Of a stretch of 41,501 nt of DNA, positions 7,394 to 16,301 are shown piece by piece; the first letter of the stretch is position 1; every line of letters begins with the position of its first letter. The notes beneath the pieces are model-generated. The model had not been told where the DNA came from. It searched no databases and worked only from the letters and a program-made list of their open reading frames with translations. Position numbers and translations under genes: made by a program. The stretch spans positions 230 to 41,730 of the forward strand of contig PLXU01000043.1 of NCBI GenBank assembly GCA_003151555.1. The letters are read 5' to 3'. This DNA comes from Acidimicrobiaceae bacterium (lineage in GTDB: Bacteria; Actinomycetota; Acidimicrobiia; Acidimicrobiales; RAAP-2).

Positions 7394-8848
7394 ATGGCTT
7401 CAGAAATCAGCCGTCCGATCTTCGTGGCAGGCGAGTGGGTCCGCGGCGAGCAGCAGCTCACGGTGACCAATCCGGCGAATGGCGAGGTTGTCGCCGTGAC
7501 CTCGGTGGCAGGCCCGGACGAGTACGAACGTGCAGTCGCGGCAGCTCTTGCGGTCCGGCCTCAGTTGTCGGCGCTCGCGAGCAACGAGCGTTCGGCAATC
7601 TTGCGGCGGGTCGAGGCGGGCCTCTTGGCGCGCGTTGACGAGATTGCCACGATCCTGGCGCGTGAGGCCGGCAAGCCGATCAAGGATGCCGCCTCCGAGG
7701 TCGAGCGGAGCGCGTTCGCTTTCCGGGTCGCGGCCGAGGAGGCCGAGCGCATCTACGGCGAGGTCATCCCGCTAGATCTCAACACCGCGTCGCGGGGCCG
7801 CACAGGGATCACTAAGCGGTTCCCCATTGGTCTGGTCGCGGGGATCAGTCCGTTTAACTTGCCCGTTGGACTCGCCGTCCACAAAGTGGCGCCAGCGATG
7901 GCCGCTGGCTGTCCGATCTTGCTCAAGCCGCCCAGTGCCGCGCCGCTGACGATGCTCACCGTGGCGGAGGTCATCGAGGCCGCCGGTGCCCCTCGGGGTT
8001 CGGTGAGCGTCATGCCAATGACGCGCGAGATGGGCAACCGCCTCGTGGCTGACGATCGATTCAAGCTGCTGTCGTTCACGGGCAGCCCCGAGGTCGGTTG
8101 GGACATGAAGGCGAGAGCGGGCAAGAAGCGTGTTGTGCTCGAATTGGGCGGAAATGCGGGCGTCATCGTCGACCGTTCCGCCGATCTCGACTGGGCTGTG
8201 AAGCGATCGGTCTACGGGGCGTTCAAGTACGCGGGCCAGATCTGCATCAGCGTGCAGCGCATCTTCGTCCACGAAGACCTCTACTCGGAGTTTCTCGACC
8301 GCTTCGTGGCCAAGTCATCGACTCTCATCATGGGCGACCCCCTCGACCCAGCCAGCGACCTCGGCCCCATGATCGACGGTTCCAGCGTTGCGAGGATCGG
8401 CTCGTGGGTCGATGAGGCAATCACGGGTGGCGCCAAGATGCTCTTGGGAGGACCGGCCTCAGGCAACTTCTTTCCTCCCACGATCCTGGTCGACGCCCCG
8501 ACGGACTCTCGCGTCGTGCGCGAAGAGGCGTTTGCTCCGGTCGTCACGGTGTCACCTTTCTCGAGCTTCGACGCCGCCGTAGACGCCGTCAACGACTCGG
8601 CCTTCGGGCTCCAGGCGGGCGTCTTCACGAACGACCTGGGTAATGCGTGGTCGGCATTCCATCGACTCGAGGTCGGCGGCGTCGTGATCAACGACGTCCC
8701 GACGTATCGGATCGACCACATGCCCTATGGCGGCGTGAAGGACTCCGGTCTAGGCCGCGAGGGGCTGCGCTGGTCCATCGAGGACATGACCGAATTGCGG
8801 ATACTCGTGATGTCGGACCGGCGCTCCGATGACGCGACCGCGGGCTGA
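7394..8848 (+). CDS. NAD(P)-dependent aldehyde dehydrogenase family protein
   Basis: The 484-residue protein is read from the ATG behind AGGAGAGGG; a longer frame open upstream has no ribosome site. It has the standard ALDH parts. FNLPVGLAVHKVAPA is the Asn-containing oxyanion segment near residue 154, and FTGSPEVG is the nucleotide loop. The general-base Glu is in LELGGNAG (residue 250) and the nucleophile Cys in GQICIS (residue 284). The Glu-Cys spacing of 34 matches the classical enzymes. The PYGGVKDSGLGREG motif closes the fold. It oxidises an aldehyde to an acid. Its place directly before a ThDP enzyme suggests that the aldehyde released by that lyase is its substrate. Confidence 0.95.
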   Translation: MASEISRPIFVAGEWVRGEQQLTVTNPANGEVVAVTSVAGPDEYERAVAAALAVRPQLSALASNERSAILRRVEAGLLARVDEIATILAREAGKPIKDAASEVERSAFAFRVAAEEAERIYGEVIPLDLNTASRGRTGITKRFPIGLVAGISPFNLPVGLAVHKVAPAMAAGCPILLKPPSAAPLTMLTVAEVIEAAGAPRGSVSVMPMTREMGNRLVADDRFKLLSFTGSPEVGWDMKARAGKKRVVLELGGNAGVIVDRSADLDWAVKRSVYGAFKYAGQICISVQRIFVHEDLYSEFLDRFVAKSSTLIMGDPLDPASDLGPMIDGSSVARIGSWVDEAITGGAKMLLGGPASGNFFPPTILVDAPTDSRVVREEAFAPVVTVSPFSSFDAAVDAVNDSAFGLQAGVFTNDLGNAWSAFHRLEVGGVVINDVPTYRIDHMPYGGVKDSGLGREGLRWSIEDMTELRILVMSDRRSDDATAG

Positions 8849-8893
8849 GAGCAGACGTACGCATGAACAAGCACACAAGGCAGGGAGACGAGG

Positions 8894-10684
8894 ATGACAC
8901 AGTATCGGGTCGTTGACGCGATCGCCGACTGGTTCGAGCAGTTGGGCGTTCAGCACTACTTCGGGTTCGCCGGCGGGGCGATCTGGCCGTTCATGGACGC
9001 CCTGATCGACCATCCAGAAATGGAGGGCATACAGGCCAAGCACGAGTCGCACGCCGTGCACATGGCCGACGTTTACTTCCGCAACACGGGCCGTCTCGCG
9101 CCCGTACTCGTGTCCAAGGGACCGGGACTGCTCAACGCGGTCGGCGCCGTCGCCAGCGCGATGCATGACACGTCGGCGGTACTAGTCATCGCAGGAGCCG
9201 GCTCGACTCATGTCATGGGCAAGGGAGGAATGCAGGAGCTCTACTACAAGGGTTTCGAGGACGCGGTGAGCGTGTTCCGGCCGGTGACCAAGGGGTCGTG
9301 GATGGTAATGCGGCCAGACACCGTGATCGACGTCCTTAACTACGCCTATAAGACGGCCGTCGACGGCCGTCCGGGTCCGGTCTTCGTCCAGGTCCCCTTC
9401 GACGTGCAGCTGGGCGCCGTCGAACTGGCCAATGACGCGCTGGAGCTGCCTTCGACTCGGACCGTGAGCTCTCGACTGCGCGGCGACGACGCCTCGATCG
9501 CCGCCGTGGCCGAACTCGTGCGTGATGCCGAACGGCCGGTGATCCTTGCCGGCGGCGGCACCAAGCACTCCGCCGGTGCGGCCGAGGCGTTAGTGGCCGT
9601 CGCGGAACAGCTCCAGGTCCCGGTCGCTACGACCCTCACGGCCAAGGGCATCCTCTCGGAGGAGCACCCGCTCTCGATGGGCGTCGTCGGTCGATCCGGA
9701 ACCGACATGGCCGCCGCCGCCACTCGTGACGCGGACGTCGTGATCGCCGTTGGCGCTCGCTTCTCTGACAACCACACGAGCAACTGGCGCAAGGGACTGA
9801 TCTACGACGTTTCGCACACGAAGATCGTCCACGTCGACGTCGACAGCCAGGAGATCGGTCGTAACTTCCCGGTGGCCGCCGGGATCATCTCGGACGCCGC
9901 CACATTCTTCAACGACCTGGCGGCGTCGACGACGGGTGCGGGTGGCCGATGGTCGCCGTGGCTGGAGAGCATCGAGACCAACCGCAGGACGTGGCTCGCC
10001 AAGATTGAGCCGGTCCTGCACTCTAAGAGCGACCCCATCCACCCCGGGCGCCTCTGCTACGAGATCGGCGAGGCCCTGGGACCCGACGGTCGCGTGGTGA
10101 TCGACGTCGGTGACGTCATACAGTACGCCGAGCCCTACATGACAATCCGCCGCGGCGACGCCTGGCAGATCAATGCCGGCATGGCCGAGATGTCATGGGC
10201 CACCTCAGGGATCCTCGGGGCGGTCGCCGCAGACCCCCGCCGTGCGGCGATTGCCCTGACGGGTGACGGCGCCTTCAACATGGCGAGCCAGATCCTCGCG
10301 ACGGCCGTCGAGTACCAGCTCCCGGCCATTTGGGTGATCCTCAACAACCACGAGCTGGGGATCGAGCGCAAGGGGTCCGACACCGCGTACCACCGCACGC
10401 ACGCGTGGACCCGCTTCGTGCGCAAGGACACCGGCGAGCCCTACAACCCGGATTACGTCAAGTTGGCCGAAGCGAACGGAGCCCTCGGAGAGCATATCGA
10501 GCACGCTGACGACTTCGCTCCGGCGCTGGGCCGTGCGCTGGCGTCGGGACAGCCCTACGTCATCGACGTGCCCATCGACCTGACGATCCCGACGTTCTTC
10601 ACCGAGGGCGTCGACCGCGCATACCCCGCGGTGTGGGCGAGCAGCTACCCGCAGCACAGCTCACTGCGCGTCGCGCAGTCTTGA
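8894..10684 (+). CDS. ThDP-dependent acetolactate synthase-like enzyme (lyase or carboligase)
   Basis: This 596-residue protein has the three-domain architecture of the acetolactate synthase family. The catalytic Glu is at residue 51 in KHESHAVHMADVYFR, the segment GPGLLNAVGAVASAMHD follows, the middle domain carries PVILAGGG, and the ThDP-Mg motif runs from GDGAF (residue 457) to NN (485). Family members include acetolactate synthase, 2-hydroxyacyl-CoA lyase, oxalyl-CoA decarboxylase, glyoxylate carboligase, IolD and sulfoacetaldehyde acetyltransferase. With adjacent CoA-transferases and an aldehyde dehydrogenase, a 2-hydroxyacyl-CoA lyase role is attractive, but no diagnostic residue proves it. 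A 45-base gap separates it from the aldehyde dehydrogenase gene. Confidence 0.88.
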   Translation: MTQYRVVDAIADWFEQLGVQHYFGFAGGAIWPFMDALIDHPEMEGIQAKHESHAVHMADVYFRNTGRLAPVLVSKGPGLLNAVGAVASAMHDTSAVLVIAGAGSTHVMGKGGMQELYYKGFEDAVSVFRPVTKGSWMVMRPDTVIDVLNYAYKTAVDGRPGPVFVQVPFDVQLGAVELANDALELPSTRTVSSRLRGDDASIAAVAELVRDAERPVILAGGGTKHSAGAAEALVAVAEQLQVPVATTLTAKGILSEEHPLSMGVVGRSGTDMAAAATRDADVVIAVGARFSDNHTSNWRKGLIYDVSHTKIVHVDVDSQEIGRNFPVAAGIISDAATFFNDLAASTTGAGGRWSPWLESIETNRRTWLAKIEPVLHSKSDPIHPGRLCYEIGEALGPDGRVVIDVGDVIQYAEPYMTIRRGDAWQINAGMAEMSWATSGILGAVAADPRRAAIALTGDGAFNMASQILATAVEYQLPAIWVILNNHELGIERKGSDTAYHRTHAWTRFVRKDTGEPYNPDYVKLAEANGALGEHIEHADDFAPALGRALASGQPYVIDVPIDLTIPTFFTEGVDRAYPAVWASSYPQHSSLRVAQS

Positions 10685-10707
10685 GAGATCGAAACGGAGG
10701 GGTGGAG

Positions 10708-11583
10708 ATGGCCAATGACGGGGATGTTCTAGCGGACGTACGGCGCACGTACGAGGACTTGACTTTGGCGCAGAAGCGCATCGCCGAACTCATTGTCGAG
10801 GACCCGGAGTTCGTCGCTTTCGCGACGGTCGACAAGTTAGCCGGCAAGCTGGGCGTGAGCCCGTCGACCATCGTGCGCTTCGCCTACCGGCTCGGACTCA
10901 ACGGCTACCCGGAGCTCCAGACGCGGATCCGTGACATCGTCCGTGCCCAGATGCGCCCGGGACCGGGACATGACGAAGAGCAGGGTTCCGAGACCCACCA
11001 CCTGGGCGACGGCATCATCGCCAAGTCTCTTAGCCACGACCTGGAAAACCTGCGCCGAACGGTGAGTCGGCTGTCGCTCGACGAACTCGAGCGGGCTGTC
11101 ACCCTCCTCGTCGACGCCCACTGGATTTACGTGGCTGGTGGCTTCGCCTCAGACAGCCTGGCCCAGTACGTCTCGTTCGCGCTGGGTCGGATCCGCGGCC
11201 GCGCCAGCGTGCTCAACGGCGGTATGCACACGTCGGCGGGATTACTAGACATTTCCGCCGGCGACGTGGTCCTGGCGTTCAGCTTCCCCCCGTACGCGTC
11301 GCGTACCTTGCAGATCGTGTCGGCGGCGAAGTCCAACGGGGCATCGATCATCACCATCACGGACACGCTGGTCGCCCCAATTGCCCAGCAGAGCGACGTA
11401 GTGCTGGCGACCAACGTCTCGGGGATTGGGCCTCAGAACTCCCTCGGCGCGCCAATGGCGGTGGCCAACGCCTTGCTCAACGCGATGTTCGTCCAGGTGC
11501 CCGAGGCCACCGCCCGGTACGACCGTCTCTTCGCGATGATGAACAGCTGGGACGCGTTCTTGCTCCGTGGTGAAGATGAGTGA
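10708..11583 (+). CDS. MurR/RpiR family transcriptional regulator
   Basis: This 291-residue protein has an N-terminal helix-turn-helix of the RpiR type (LTLAQKRIAELIVEDPEFVAF, then DKLAGKLGVSPSTIVRFAYRLG) and a SIS domain from about residue 130 (WIYVAGGFASDSLAQYV, GDVVLAFSFPPYASRT, ASIITITDT). SIS domains in such regulators usually bind sugar phosphates or small organic effectors. The start is the ATG preceded by GGAGG. It lies within the catabolic operon and overlaps the next gene by 8 bases, so it probably regulates this locus in response to a pathway compound. Confidence 0.93.
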   Translation: MANDGDVLADVRRTYEDLTLAQKRIAELIVEDPEFVAFATVDKLAGKLGVSPSTIVRFAYRLGLNGYPELQTRIRDIVRAQMRPGPGHDEEQGSETHHLGDGIIAKSLSHDLENLRRTVSRLSLDELERAVTLLVDAHWIYVAGGFASDSLAQYVSFALGRIRGRASVLNGGMHTSAGLLDISAGDVVLAFSFPPYASRTLQIVSAAKSNGASIITITDTLVAPIAQQSDVVLATNVSGIGPQNSLGAPMAVANALLNAMFVQVPEATARYDRLFAMMNSWDAFLLRGEDE

Positions 11584-12814
11584 CAGATCGTCGCACCCGC
11601 TCGACGGTGTAGTGGTCGTCGACGCGACCGACGCGTCGGGCGCGTACTGTGGGCGCCTTCTGGCCGATCTCGGCGCCGACGTCGTGCGCATCGAGCCGCC
11701 TTCTGGTGACCCGATGCGCCACCACGAGCCAACCGTCCGGCTCGCGTCGGGCGAGATCGTGAGCTGTTTCGAGCGATTCGTGAACCTCAACAAGCGGTCG
11801 GTAACTCTGGACGTAACCAACGACGCCGGCCGGGACCTCGCGAGGCGCTTGGTTGGCCACTGCGACGTGCTGCTGGACACGCCGGGCCCGGGCGATGTCA
11901 CTTCGCTCGGCTTGACGAGTGAGGAACTGGCATCGCTCAACCCCGACCTGGTGAGGGTCTCGATCTCGTCTTTCGGATTCGAGGGTCCCTACGCCCAGTA
12001 CGCCAGCGACGACCTCATCACCATCGCCTCGGGCGGCCTGCTCTCGCTCGGAGGATACGAGGACACGCCGCCGATCAGTGTCTACGGCAATCAGACGTAC
12101 TTCGCCGAGTCCATCTTCGGCGCGGTGGGCGCGGTCCTGGGATTGCTGGCGCGCGAGCAGGACGCCACCGCCAGGCGTATCGACGTCTGCGGACAAGAAG
12201 CGATGGCCAACGCTCTCGAGGATGCCGTGCCCGACTACGACCTCACGGGCTCGATACGTCGCCGCTTCGGTGGTCAGGCGAGAGAGGCCGGTTCGGGGAC
12301 CTTCGCGTGCGCCGATGGGTTCGTGACGATGGTCGCCGGACGCCTCGGGACCGCGGCCGCTTGGATGTCGCTCGTCGCGTGGCTGAACGAGGTCGGAACC
12401 GAGGGGGCCGGCGAGCTCCTCGACCAATGCTGGAACGACCACTCATTCCGTCAGCGTCGTGAGTCGATCACGTACTTCGCCGATGTCTTCGAGCGTTTCG
12501 CGCGCACGCGGCTCAAGCACGACCTTTACCACGAGGCCCAGGCTCGCCGGATCGCCCTGGCCCCGGTCAACACGTTCGCCGACGTGCTGGCGGATCCCCA
12601 GCTCGAGGACCGTGGTTTCTTCGAGACCGTAGCCGACCCCATCGCGGGCGTCGACCTGACCTACCCCGGACGGCCCTACCGGATCGACGGGCTCGGACCG
12701 ATGGTCGTGCGGCCCGCCCCGACGCCGGGCGAGCACACTCGCGATGTCTTCGAAGTGATGCTCGGCGTCACGTCCGAAGAGTTGCGCTACCTCGAGAAGG
12801 AGGACGCTCCCTGA
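11576..12814 (+). CDS. class III (CaiB/BaiF) CoA-transferase, first copy
   Basis: This 412-residue protein has the CaiB/BaiF fold signatures LLADLGADVVRIEPPSGD near residue 30, FVNLNKRSVTLD near 70 and RVSISSFGFEGPY near 130. The catalytic Asp expected in this class is present as ARRIDVCGQEA (Asp203). These enzymes move CoA between an acyl-CoA donor and a carboxylic acid, forming an aspartyl-CoA intermediate. It overlaps the RpiR gene at the start and the second CoA-transferase at TGATG. The tandem pair suggests a heteromeric enzyme, as known for BbsE/BbsF. Confidence 0.93.
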   Translation: MSDRSSHPLDGVVVVDATDASGAYCGRLLADLGADVVRIEPPSGDPMRHHEPTVRLASGEIVSCFERFVNLNKRSVTLDVTNDAGRDLARRLVGHCDVLLDTPGPGDVTSLGLTSEELASLNPDLVRVSISSFGFEGPYAQYASDDLITIASGGLLSLGGYEDTPPISVYGNQTYFAESIFGAVGAVLGLLAREQDATARRIDVCGQEAMANALEDAVPDYDLTGSIRRRFGGQAREAGSGTFACADGFVTMVAGRLGTAAAWMSLVAWLNEVGTEGAGELLDQCWNDHSFRQRRESITYFADVFERFARTRLKHDLYHEAQARRIALAPVNTFADVLADPQLEDRGFFETVADPIAGVDLTYPGRPYRIDGLGPMVVRPAPTPGEHTRDVFEVMLGVTSEELRYLEKEDAP

Positions 12815-14025
12815 TGTCGTCGGTACTGTCGGGAGTTCGGGTGATCGATTTCTGCTGGGTCGGTGCCGGCGCGTTGGTGACCCAGGCCCTCGCGGTCGAG
12901 GGCGCCGAGGTAATCAAGATCGAGTCGTCGGTGCATCCTGACAACCTGCGTCTCTCGGGCCCCTTCCGCGAAGGTGCACGCAATCTCGACGGGTCGGGGT
13001 ACTTCGCAAGCCGCAACTCGGGCAAGAAGTCCTTCGCTCTCAACATGTCCCATCCTCGGTCGCGCGAGATCGCCATTGGTCTCGTCGCGTCTGGGTCGGT
13101 CGTCACGAGCAACTTCCGACCCGGGATCATGGAGAGGTGGGGCCTTGACTATGAGAGCGTGAAGGCGCTCAACCCATCGGTTATCTACTTGTCGATGCCA
13201 ATGCAGGGGGCCACCGGTCCCCACCGTGACTACGTGGGCTTCGGCTCGACGATCGCCGCGGCCGCCGGGATCGTCGATGCCTCGGGTCTACCCAATCGAC
13301 CACCTATCGGGACCGGTACGCACTACCCCGATCATGTCCCTAACCCCGGCCACGCGTTGGTGGCTCTGCTCGCGGCTATCTGGCGACGCGAGCGCACCGG
13401 TCGGGGCGCCGAAATCGAGCTCTCGCAACTCGAGTCGACAATAAACGTCGTCGGCCCCGCGTTGATCGCGACGTCGCTGGGCGCCACCCTAGGACGCCCA
13501 GCCAACCGGGTGACCTGCGCGGCGCCGCACGGAGTGTTCCAATGCGAGGGCGACGACCGGTGGTGCGCCATTTCGGTCCGCGACCAGTCGCAGTGGGAGT
13601 CACTGGCGTCCGTGATTGGCGCTTCTGAGATGGCCCACGACCCGCGTTTTGCGACCTTGAGGTTGCGCAAGGAGAACGAGGATGCGCTGGAGGCCGAGTT
13701 GACCAAGGTGACGCTTCAATGTGACGCTTGGGACCTGGCCAAGACCCTCCAGGACTGTGGAGTGGCCGCCGCGGTTGTCGAGACGTCGGGGGACCTCTTC
13801 ACTGACCCCAACCTCGTCGCGCGGGACTTCTGGCGGACGCTGGATCACGCGGTACTAGGCGAATACACGGTGGGGTCGATGCCCTTCGGCTGGCGCGGTG
13901 CCGACCGGGGTCCCACGACGCCGGCGCCGTTGCTCGGCGAGCACACCGAAGAGATCGCCCGAACCATCTTGAAAATGTTGCCTGATGAGATTGAGACCGC
14001 GAAGACCGAAGGGCTGTTCGTCTGA
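12814..14025 (+). CDS. class III (CaiB/BaiF) CoA-transferase, second copy with Glu at the catalytic position
   Basis: This 403-residue CaiB/BaiF protein (AVEGAEVIKIESSVHPDNLR, NSGKKSFALNMSHP, PNPGHALVALLAAI) overlaps its neighbours on both sides by one base. At the place of the catalytic aspartate it reads GRGAEIELSQLES, so residue 202 is Glu instead of Asp. The residue falls within one position of Asp203 in the first copy. Such variants occur in CaiB-family proteins, and here it may mark the non-catalytic subunit of a heteromer; this is inference. It otherwise looks intact, with the C-terminal PAPLLGEHTEEI motif. Confidence 0.92.
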   Translation: MSSVLSGVRVIDFCWVGAGALVTQALAVEGAEVIKIESSVHPDNLRLSGPFREGARNLDGSGYFASRNSGKKSFALNMSHPRSREIAIGLVASGSVVTSNFRPGIMERWGLDYESVKALNPSVIYLSMPMQGATGPHRDYVGFGSTIAAAAGIVDASGLPNRPPIGTGTHYPDHVPNPGHALVALLAAIWRRERTGRGAEIELSQLESTINVVGPALIATSLGATLGRPANRVTCAAPHGVFQCEGDDRWCAISVRDQSQWESLASVIGASEMAHDPRFATLRLRKENEDALEAELTKVTLQCDAWDLAKTLQDCGVAAAVVETSGDLFTDPNLVARDFWRTLDHAVLGEYTVGSMPFGWRGADRGPTTPAPLLGEHTEEIARTILKMLPDEIETAKTEGLFV

Positions 14026-14792
14026 TGGCCGGGTCCGAGACACTTCTCGAGGAGCGTCGCGGGGCGGTGGCCCTGCTCACCCTCAATCGACCCGAGAGCC
14101 GCAACTCGGTCGATCAATCTCTCGCCGATGCCCTGGAGGACACATTCGCCCGGCTGCGCGAAGACGACACCGTGCGCGTCGTCGTCCTGACCGGAAGCGC
14201 GCCGGCGTTCTGCGCCGGCGCGGACTTGAAGCAGGGCGGACCCGTAGAGACCGGCAAGGTCCTCGTGGGAACGCAGCGCCCGCTCACCCACGCGCTGGAC
14301 GGATTCCCAAAGCCGGTCGTCGCCGCAGTCAACGGCGCCGCCTTCGGCGGTGGCTGCGAGATGGTACTGGCTACTGATGTGCGGATTGCCGCCGACACGG
14401 CGTCGTTCTGCTTGCCCGAGGTGAGGATTGGGAGCCTTCCCGGCTCGGGTGGGATCCATCGACTGGTCCACGCCGTGGGTGTGACGAACGCCGCCAGGAT
14501 GCTCTACTCGGGTGAGCCTGTCTCGGCGTCAGAGGCCCTGAGAATTGGCCTTGTTTCTGATTTATTCGCGCTCGCGGACCTCGTGGAGGCGGCGGCTGAC
14601 CTGGCGGGGCGGATCGCAGCGAACGCTCCTCTGTCGCTCCTCGCGCTCAAGCAGGCCCTCGCGCACGAGCAGTCGTCGGCAGCCGCGACGCTCGAGCGAG
14701 ACTTATGGGCGCTGTTGGCCACGACCGACGACCGCGCCGAAGGGCGCGCGGCGTTTCGCGAACACCGTCCGCCGGACTATAAGGGGCGGTGA
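14025..14792 (+). CDS. enoyl-CoA hydratase/isomerase family protein
   Basis: This 255-residue crotonase-fold protein starts at the ATG overlapping the preceding TGA. The oxyanion-hole segments AFCAGADLK (about residue 63) and GAAFGGGCEM (about 105) are present. Both acidic residues of a true hydratase are conserved: Glu in GGGCEM and Glu in CLPEVRIGSLPGSGG. It therefore likely hydrates a 2-enoyl-CoA. It ends the operon that includes the two CoA-transferases. A hairpin follows 56 bases later. Confidence 0.93.
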   Translation: MAGSETLLEERRGAVALLTLNRPESRNSVDQSLADALEDTFARLREDDTVRVVVLTGSAPAFCAGADLKQGGPVETGKVLVGTQRPLTHALDGFPKPVVAAVNGAAFGGGCEMVLATDVRIAADTASFCLPEVRIGSLPGSGGIHRLVHAVGVTNAARMLYSGEPVSASEALRIGLVSDLFALADLVEAAADLAGRIAANAPLSLLALKQALAHEQSSAAATLERDLWALLATTDDRAEGRAAFREHRPPDYKGR

Positions 14793-14847
14793 CGCCAATG
14801 CGCGAGCTTCCGCTCTGGCACATGATCACGCCGCTGCGGCTCCGTGG

Positions 14848-14864
14848 CCCGAGTTTTCCTCGGG
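14848..14864 (+). terminator. hairpin after the enoyl-CoA hydratase gene
   Basis: CCCGAG-TTTTC-CTCGGG forms a perfect 6-base-pair stem with a 5-base loop. No U-tract follows, as is common in actinobacteria. It separates the CoA-transferase/hydratase operon from the ABC-transporter operon, which has its own upstream motif. Confidence 0.4.
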
Positions 14865-14973
14865 AACCGTTCGCGCCGCGTCGGGTCAACGATTTCCGTT
14901 CCCACGGCGACGCTTCGTCCACGCCGGGAGGCTTACGGCGACGTATCACATGGGTGGGAGGCAAGAATTGCAG

Positions 14974-15019
14974 AAATCTTTCTCCGACAATGGCGAAGTG
15001 CAACAAAAGATGTTACATT
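14974..15019 (+). promoter_or_regulatory. bipartite motif and -10 box upstream of the ABC-transporter operon
   Basis: AAATCTTTC (14974-14982) and GCAACAAAA (15000-15008) are separated by 17 bases. Both sequence and spacing are identical to those of 7276-7310 upstream of the aldehyde dehydrogenase. GAAATCTTTC is itself a 10-base perfect palindrome, and GCAACA-N5-TGTTAC is a near-palindrome. A -10-like TACATT follows at 15014-15019. The GAGGGGAGAAAG ribosome site lies before the GTG at 15055. The motif is probably the operator of a local regulator. Confidence 0.5.
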
Positions 15020-15054
15020 CAGTTCCAACTAGGTATTCCTGAGGGGAGAAAGCG

Positions 15055-16299
15055 GTGAAACAAACATTTTGCATAGGCAGGACAGGCGCTGCGGCGCTCG
15101 TTATCTCGGCGTTGATGGTCGGACTGTCGCTCAGCGTGGTGGGGGGCGGCGCGTCCGGTGCGGCGAGCAAGTCGCCTATCACGATCGGCGTCTCCATTTC
15201 CGAAACGGGCGACTTCTCGCCCGACGGGGCGGCGGACATGAACGCCTACAGCCTCTGGGCGCAACTCGTCAATGACTCTGGGGGCATCCTTGGTCATAAG
15301 GTGCAAATGAAGTTCGTGAACGACGCGAGCAGCACGTCCCAGGTCGTGACGAACTACACGACGTTGCTCAGCAAGGACCACGTGAACTTCGTCTTCGGTC
15401 CCTTCAGCAGTCTGCTGACCATCCCGGCGTCGGAGATCGCGGCGCGTTACGGTTACGCCTTCGTTGAGCCGTCGGGTGGCTCCCAGGCCGTGTTTAACCG
15501 TGGCCTAAAAAACGTGTTCGAAGCCGAGCCCCAGGCCGGTTATCAGGACATGCTGTCCTTCGGCGATTGGGTGCTCGGCCTGCCCAAGTCCGAGCGGCCT
15601 AAGACGGCCGCCTACGCGACTGAGGACGACCCGTTCATCGGGCCTGAGGTCGCGGCCTTGCAGGCGAAGTTTGAGGCGGCCGGGATCAAGACCGTCTACA
15701 ACAAGACGTACCCGATCGAGTTGCCCAGCTACGCGCCTATCGCTTTGGGCGTCGCTCAGTCCAAGGCGCAGGTCGTCGTGCTCGGGACCAACCTCCCCGA
15801 CGCAACCGCGTTCACTCAGACGTTCATACAGCAGAAGTACAACCCGCTGGCGATTGACTACGCGAGCGGCCCCGACCAGGGCACGCCGTGGGTGAAGGCC
15901 GTCGGAGCGAAGAACGTGGCGGGCACCACCGTTCCCCTGGGCTGGCTGCCGACGCTTAGCACGTACCAAAATAAGGCGTTCGTGGCGGCCTACGTCAAGA
16001 AGTACGGCGGCAACGCCGCGGCGATGAGCACCGACGCGGGTGAGGCCTACTCCGTGGGCCAGGTGATGGCGCAGGCCATCACGGCGGCGGGCAGCCTCAG
16101 CAATACCAAGGTGATCGCCGAGCTGCACAAGCTCACCTTCAAGACAGTCCAGGGTTCCTTCGCCTTCAACAAGCAGGGGATCCCGAACGGGCACGTCGTC
16201 CTCGGACAGTGGGTGAACGGCTCGCTGCAGATCATCTACCCGCCGGCGGTCGCGACCGTCAAGGCCCTGTTCCCGAAGCCGGCCTGGGGAACCAAGTAG
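15055..16299 (+). CDS. LIV-type ABC transporter substrate-binding protein
   Basis: This 414-residue protein has a Sec signal peptide (residues 1 to about 36, hydrophobic core AAALVISALMVGLSLSVV, cleavage near ASGAAS) and no lipobox cysteine. The mature part is a type I periplasmic-binding fold of the Leu/Ile/Val family: PITIGVSISETGDFSPDGAADMN, GILGHKVQMKFVNDASS and FGPFSSLLTIPASEIA. It captures a small amphipathic solute, such as an amino acid, amide or carboxylate, outside the membrane. It opens a five-gene transporter operon. The GTG start has the ribosome site GAGGGGAGAAAG. Confidence 0.94.
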   Translation: MKQTFCIGRTGAAALVISALMVGLSLSVVGGGASGAASKSPITIGVSISETGDFSPDGAADMNAYSLWAQLVNDSGGILGHKVQMKFVNDASSTSQVVTNYTTLLSKDHVNFVFGPFSSLLTIPASEIAARYGYAFVEPSGGSQAVFNRGLKNVFEAEPQAGYQDMLSFGDWVLGLPKSERPKTAAYATEDDPFIGPEVAALQAKFEAAGIKTVYNKTYPIELPSYAPIALGVAQSKAQVVVLGTNLPDATAFTQTFIQQKYNPLAIDYASGPDQGTPWVKAVGAKNVAGTTVPLGWLPTLSTYQNKAFVAAYVKKYGGNAAAMSTDAGEAYSVGQVMAQAITAAGSLSNTKVIAELHKLTFKTVQGSFAFNKQGIPNGHVVLGQWVNGSLQIIYPPAVATVKALFPKPAWGTK

Positions 16300-16301
16300 T
16301 C

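Noticed and set aside
14789..15058. An 89-codon frame between the hydratase and binding-protein genes
   Set aside because: It spans a hairpin, the bipartite motif and the ribosome site of the next gene, and its translation shows no homology.
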